Assembly: GCA_049999725.1 (NCBI GenBank)
Contig: JBNGIS010020701.1
Location: 1-36,917, forward strand
Direction: 5' to 3'
DNA: 36,917 nt
Source of the DNA: Haplomitrium mnioides
Taxonomy: Eukaryota; Marchantiophyta; Haplomitriopsida; Calobryales
Every line of letters begins with the position of its first letter. The first letter of the stretch is position 1. A program made the translations under genes and the position numbers. The notes under the pieces are model-generated. The model had not been told where the DNA came from. It did not search any database and worked only from the letters and a program-made list of their open reading frames with translations. This document shows positions 32,560 through 36,917 of the stretch, piece by piece.

Positions 32560-34338
32560 TGAAAAAAAATTTGAATGTGGTTTGGAAAAAAAGATGGACT
32601 AGAAATAAAAGGCTTGAATTTAGACACGTGAAAGACATGATGAATCTTCATATAGAGAAGAAGATCAAGCTTGTAAGAAATGGGAGAAATAATTTGGGAA
32701 ATACAAAAAGGACCATTCCAAGTTGGAAATAGCTTTCAGACTTGAGTACCTAAAGACAAAGGAAGATCATAGGTAGAAAACATAACTTTGTCACCTAAAA
32801 CATAAGAGAAATCACAACAATGTTTATTGGCATAATTGTTTTCTAATTTGGAGCAATAACAAGATGGTTACGGGTATCTTGCAAAAAAGAAGATAAACAA
32901 GACAAAAATGTAGGAATACTTGAAATATAAGAAGAGGAAGAAAAAGGAAAACCATCAAAAACAGGAGAATGTTGACCCAAATTAAGTTAGAAAAAAGAAA
33001 ATTAAATACTTTCTTGTTTGAGATTGTTGTATGCGAACCCCACATCCGACAAGAAACTATCCCAATCGGTGTGATGAACATTGATAAATGCATGAAGTAT
33101 ATCCGCCACAATATAATTAGTACGCTTTGTTTGCCCATTTGTTTGAGGATGATACGACAATAAACATAGAGAGTTTGGTTCCTAAAAGTTTGAACAACTC
33201 TCACCAAAACTTTCCAGTGAAACGTGGATCCCTATTAGTTCTTAACACATTGGGAATTCTATGATAGCAAAAGACAATATAAAAGCAAAAAGTTTCCAAT
33301 TAGGGAGCATCCATTGTATCCACCATGGGTGCTAAATATATCTATTTACTAAGCTTGCCCACAATTGCAGTAAAACCACAAGACATAGTCAGAAATGAAG
33401 TGACAAAATCCAAACTTACATGTTTCCAACAAGTAGCAAGAAATGGTAGTGGTTGAAGAAGTCTAGTTGGATTTTTATTTGAAGCAATGTTTCATTGATA
33501 ACTTTCACAAGAACAAAAAAAACCACAAAAATATCGAGCCATATTTGGCCACCATTAAGTGCGTTGAAGCAAATTAATAGTTTTATTTGCTCTAAGATTT
33601 CTTGAGAATAGAATGTCATGTGTTTCTTGCAAACGAGCCATTTGAAATGCATCATACTATGGAATATATATTTAAAGTCTTTGATAGAGAATACCATTTT
33701 GAATAGATAAGTTATGATACTCATTCTCCTTGGCCACCAGTCATGTTCAAACAAGATTGAAGAAGGTATCTTTTTATAGCTTTTGTTGATAACCTCTACT
33801 AGTTGCTTCATCAAGATGTAGTATGCTCACATTTGCCACCTCAAATATATCAAATCTATGATTCGGCCTTTTTGACAATGCATCTAAAATGGTGTGAAAC
33901 CTTCCCAACGTGTACTCCAACTTGATATCAAACAACTTTAATTGATCCTTCTATTGATAATGACAACTTGCCTTTTTTTCAAGGGAATTGATTGTAACAA
34001 CGGCTTGGATCGGTGCACATAAGTATAGATTTTTCCCAAAAAATGATGTCTCCACATATTGGTAGCATAAACCTCTGCCAATTGCTCTTGAAACATTGCA
34101 AAATAATTTCTCTCTACCACATTTAATTGATATGGCATAAAGGCCATTGGATGAGTTCCATCTTCAAACTCTTGTTGTTGTAGATAAAATGAGATAAAAT
34201 CACATTATTGAGTTGTTGAAATGTTGTTTGCTCGTTGGTGATCAATTGAAACTTGACCTCTTTGCATAGTAGATCTATAAGTGGTGTAGCAATATACATA
34301 TAATAAACAACTGCTACTATGTACCAAGAATAGGCCAC
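32560..34338 (-). mobile_element. Decayed gypsy element, minus strand, tail to tail with the first
   Basis: On the minus strand: RNase H with the RT end (34338-33938: TPLIDLLCKEVKFQ, VERNYFAMFQEQLAEVYATN), integrase zinc region (about 33640-33490), integrase core (SLDFVTSFL, NRDPRFTGKFW, YHPQTNGQTKRTN near 33140-33100) and the C-terminal part (KLFPTWNGPFCIS, IHHVFHVSK near 32700-32600). It is about 75% like the plus-strand element by eye. It lacks gag, protease and most of RT. Frameshifts and stops abound. Its LTR is probably at 35960-36185. Confidence 0.85.
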
Positions 34339-34689
34339 TCAAAACATGAACTATTTTTGTTGCAAAAAAATGATGTTTTAAAGTTCAAAAAATAGAGAAA
34401 AAAGGGTATTTTCCAAAAACAAATTACATAAGTTTTTTTGGTTGATTTTTAGTAATTTCAACAAGCTTGATAGATAAAAATGAAATATTTGTATGCAAAA
34501 TTGAATGATATTCTTAGTTTGGTGAAAATAGTGAAAATCACAAAGTCTAAGAAAATTCTAAAAATTGTGTTTTGTTGTCACAAAAACTTGGATTTAGGAT
34601 AGAATACAACCTGAAGCCAAAAATTTCAAACAAGTGACAAAATATAGTCATTTTGAAATAAGTTGTTTTTGCACAAACTTCATGCACGC
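34339..34689. other. AT-rich stretch, no gene
   Basis: No motif or repeat seen; it lies where the missing gag/pol part of the minus-strand gypsy would be. Confidence 0.4.
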
Positions 34690-35480
34690 ATAGACATGGT
34701 GTCACTACTAACCTTTTTTTTTTGAAAAATAAACAAAAAACTTGGGGAAAAGCCCAAGCGAGCTAAATAGGATTCAATATGTAGTCTTATGACATAAAAG
34801 CTTCAAACACCAAACCTTGTGTGGAGTTTAGAGCTTTGTTTTTAAGTCCAAGCAAGAAAGGAGCTTTCAATTTTGCTTCAAAATCCATGTGCGTGAAGGG
34901 TTAATAAATCATGTTTTACTAGGGCTCAACAATTCAAAAGCGTCTAAAACTCATAAATCTATATGCACAAAGTAGTCAATAATCAAAATCAAAAAGGCTG
35001 GAGCAACCAAACAAGCAGTGGGTTTAAAAATTTGGTTCAGATTCTTAACACACATATTGTTCCAAGTTTTGGATCAGAGTCCCTCTGAACAAAGGGTTTT
35101 GAGTTCCACATTAGAGTCTATGCATGTATAAATCTCCGACTTCCATATCAAAGTCTATGCGCACATAGGGTTTTAAGTTCCATATCATATTCTTTATTCC
35201 ACAACAAAGACTATGCTCACAAAGGGTTTTGAGTTGTGCATGAGAGTCTATGCATGTATGAGGTTTTGACTTTGGCATCAAAGTCAATGCGCAGATAAGG
35301 TTCCTAGTTCTAGATTGGAGTTTAAATGTGTTTAAGGTTCTAAGTTCTACAAAAGAAACTCTATGCATGCTTAGGGTTCCAAATTGTGGATTGGATTCTT
35401 TGAGTACAAGAGCTTCCAAACTCAACATCAAAGTCCAAACACGTAGGAGCTTTCAAGTTTTACATCAAAGACAATGCTAG
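34690..35480. repeat. Diverged tandem repeat, AGTCTATGCGCACATAGG type
   Basis: Units of about 55-60 bp with AGTCTATGC-x-CATAGG followed by GTTTTGAGTTCC and CATATCA. Similar in word pattern to the repeat at 4120-4390 and to the intron minisatellites. The minus-strand frame 35111-35431 is a product of this repeat. Confidence 0.7.
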
Positions 35481-35959
35481 TAAAGGATTCAATAGTCAAG
35501 ATAGGTGGATGCTTCACCAATCCCAAAGATCTATGATAAGAAATTTAGTAGCCCAAATATTGAAATGCTTCTAGCCAATGGTCAAGTAGAAAAGAATATT
35601 TTGGATCAAAAAATGTTTGACAAACCAAAATAAAAATTATTATTTTGCATTTAAATTTCATTCTCAAATGATAAGAATCAATTAGCAGTGACTTACACAA
35701 AAAATTCAAGCTTGCATATAAATTTGTCTCAACAACAAGAAATTTCTTAAAAAAATACTCATATATTTTATAAAATACATAAACTTAAATTACAACATAA
35801 GTTGAAAGTGTACTATAAACAATATGATATAGAGGCATTTATTTAAGAAAACAAAATTGTAAATGGCTTTAGTTACTCATATCAACTTCTTCATACTAAA
35901 CTTCAAAAGATTCATTTATTTTCTTGGGAAGTATTGTCCAGAAAACGTATCCTTGGTGT
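35481..35959. other. AT-rich stretch, no gene
   Basis: Poly-A-rich sequence with no recognised feature between the repeat and the LTR. Confidence 0.4.
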
Positions 35960-36185
35960 AAAAAAACTCAAAGACAAACTCCAAATGAGTAAGAACTCAT
36001 AGTGAACTCTAGTAGAGTTCTTCAACCAAATGCCATTCAATGCCTAAGCTAAGGCCAAGAGTGCAAGCAAAAACCAAGTAACCAAAGAACCAAGGGATTT
36101 GAGAGGAACTCCAACATCAAGAGAGGAGCCATGAAACCCTTCTATTTATACAAGAGAAGAAGGTGTCAAATCCCTTCCTTCACTG
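35960..36185 (-). repeat. Gypsy LTR (5' part of the minus-strand element)
   Basis: Same blocks as 29300-29532 in reverse: TTGAGAGGAACTC, AAGTAACCAAAGAACC, GAACTCTAGTAGAGTTCTTC and the TATA region CTATTTATACAAGAGAAGAA. The internal side ends near ACTCAAAGACAAACTCC; the tRNA-Met primer site is not visible. Confidence 0.65.
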
Positions 36186-36830
36186 TTACGACAAAAGGAT
36201 GCGAAGAAATGAGCAAAAGAAGAAGCATGGAAGACACGAAAAGAAGCTAATTGTTTCTACATCGATGCATCTTCAATAGAATTGGCTTTATATTAACGAA
36301 TTGCAAAGGATAAAGATCTATATCAATGTGTCGTCAACTCTTCAACATCTTCAACAAACAGGAAAATAGCATTGATTATGTAATAGCTATGTTTTGTTAT
36401 ATTAGCATTTATTCTTAGACTAGACTCAAATAAATGTTTAGATGGGAAGTATGAGTACGTGCAAGCCAACTCCGATCAAGAAAGTAGACTATCAAGACAG
36501 TTTAGAGAAATGGTTAACCCAAACATTGTGACAAAATTCTAGAAATGAGTTGTGCGATGGTTTTTATGTCCTTTCTTTTTGTGGGTTGTTAGTAATTTGA
36601 TTTATATGTTTGTAATTAAGAAGTCAAGTAACTGCATATAGAACGCAAGAGAAGACCCAGAAATCAAGTTCATCAACAATCAAGACTTGGTCAAGGTACC
36701 TATCAGCAGCAACAAGATGGAAATAAGAATGTCAAACAAGGAAAATGGTAAGGAATTGATAAAGAAAATCCAAGAACGTTCGGAAAATGTTTCCTTTTCT
36801 GGGAATCGGGTATAGCCAATGGATGTCGGC

Positions 36831-36834
<4 letters not shown>
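36186..36834. other. Stretch without recognisable features
   Basis: Moderately AT-rich. No open frame over 60 codons and no repeat noted. It may include the outer part of the LTR. Confidence 0.4.

Positions 36835-36917
<83 letters not shown>
36835..36917. repeat. (TC)n microsatellite to the window edge
   Basis: About 40 TC units with one TTTC interruption near 36907. It continues beyond the window. Confidence 0.98.

Noticed and set aside
29160-36185. Recent inverted duplication of one gypsy element
   Set aside because: Arms are only about 75% alike and differ in extent, so two separate insertions are more likely.

Overview
This is nuclear DNA from a land plant with a repeat-rich genome. It has spliced plant-type genes (a three-exon short-chain dehydrogenase), fragments of plant housekeeping genes (HRD1, AMT1 ammonium transporter, hexokinase, GID8), Ty1/copia and Ty3/gypsy retrotransposons, and long AT-rich tandem arrays. 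I cannot place the species. Two runs of 10 N lie inside tandem arrays and are assembly gaps.

Layout. 1-3.8 kb: a four-exon decayed gene, open at the left edge. It has a ParB/sulfiredoxin-like segment and a possible methyltransferase-like C-terminal part, with a palindromic 24-bp minisatellite in two of its introns. 3.8-5.3 kb: AT-rich DNA and short repeats. 5.3-9.9 kb: an old plus-strand copia element with a perfect 144-bp foldback in its RNase H region. 10.1-11.4 kb: the only intact gene, a minus-strand SDR. 11.4-13.2 kb: upstream DNA and a 41-bp tandem array. 13.6-20.1 kb: a young minus-strand copia element (two 178-bp LTRs with 2 differences) that lacks RNase H. 20.1-29.0 kb: a satellite field split by a 3.5-kb insertion (about 20991-24505) carrying fragments of four unrelated genes in the same orientation. 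29.0-36.2 kb: two gypsy elements of one family, tail to tail, with inverted LTRs outside. The window ends in a (TC)n microsatellite.

Themes. (1) The broken gene at the left and the gypsy pol are disabled mostly by stop codons that single C-to-T or G-to-A transitions can make, with few indels; this fits decay of methylated cytosine. (2) The composite insertion and the foldback look like products of template switching. (3) The young copia looks mobilised in trans, because its own polyprotein is broken and it has no RNase H.
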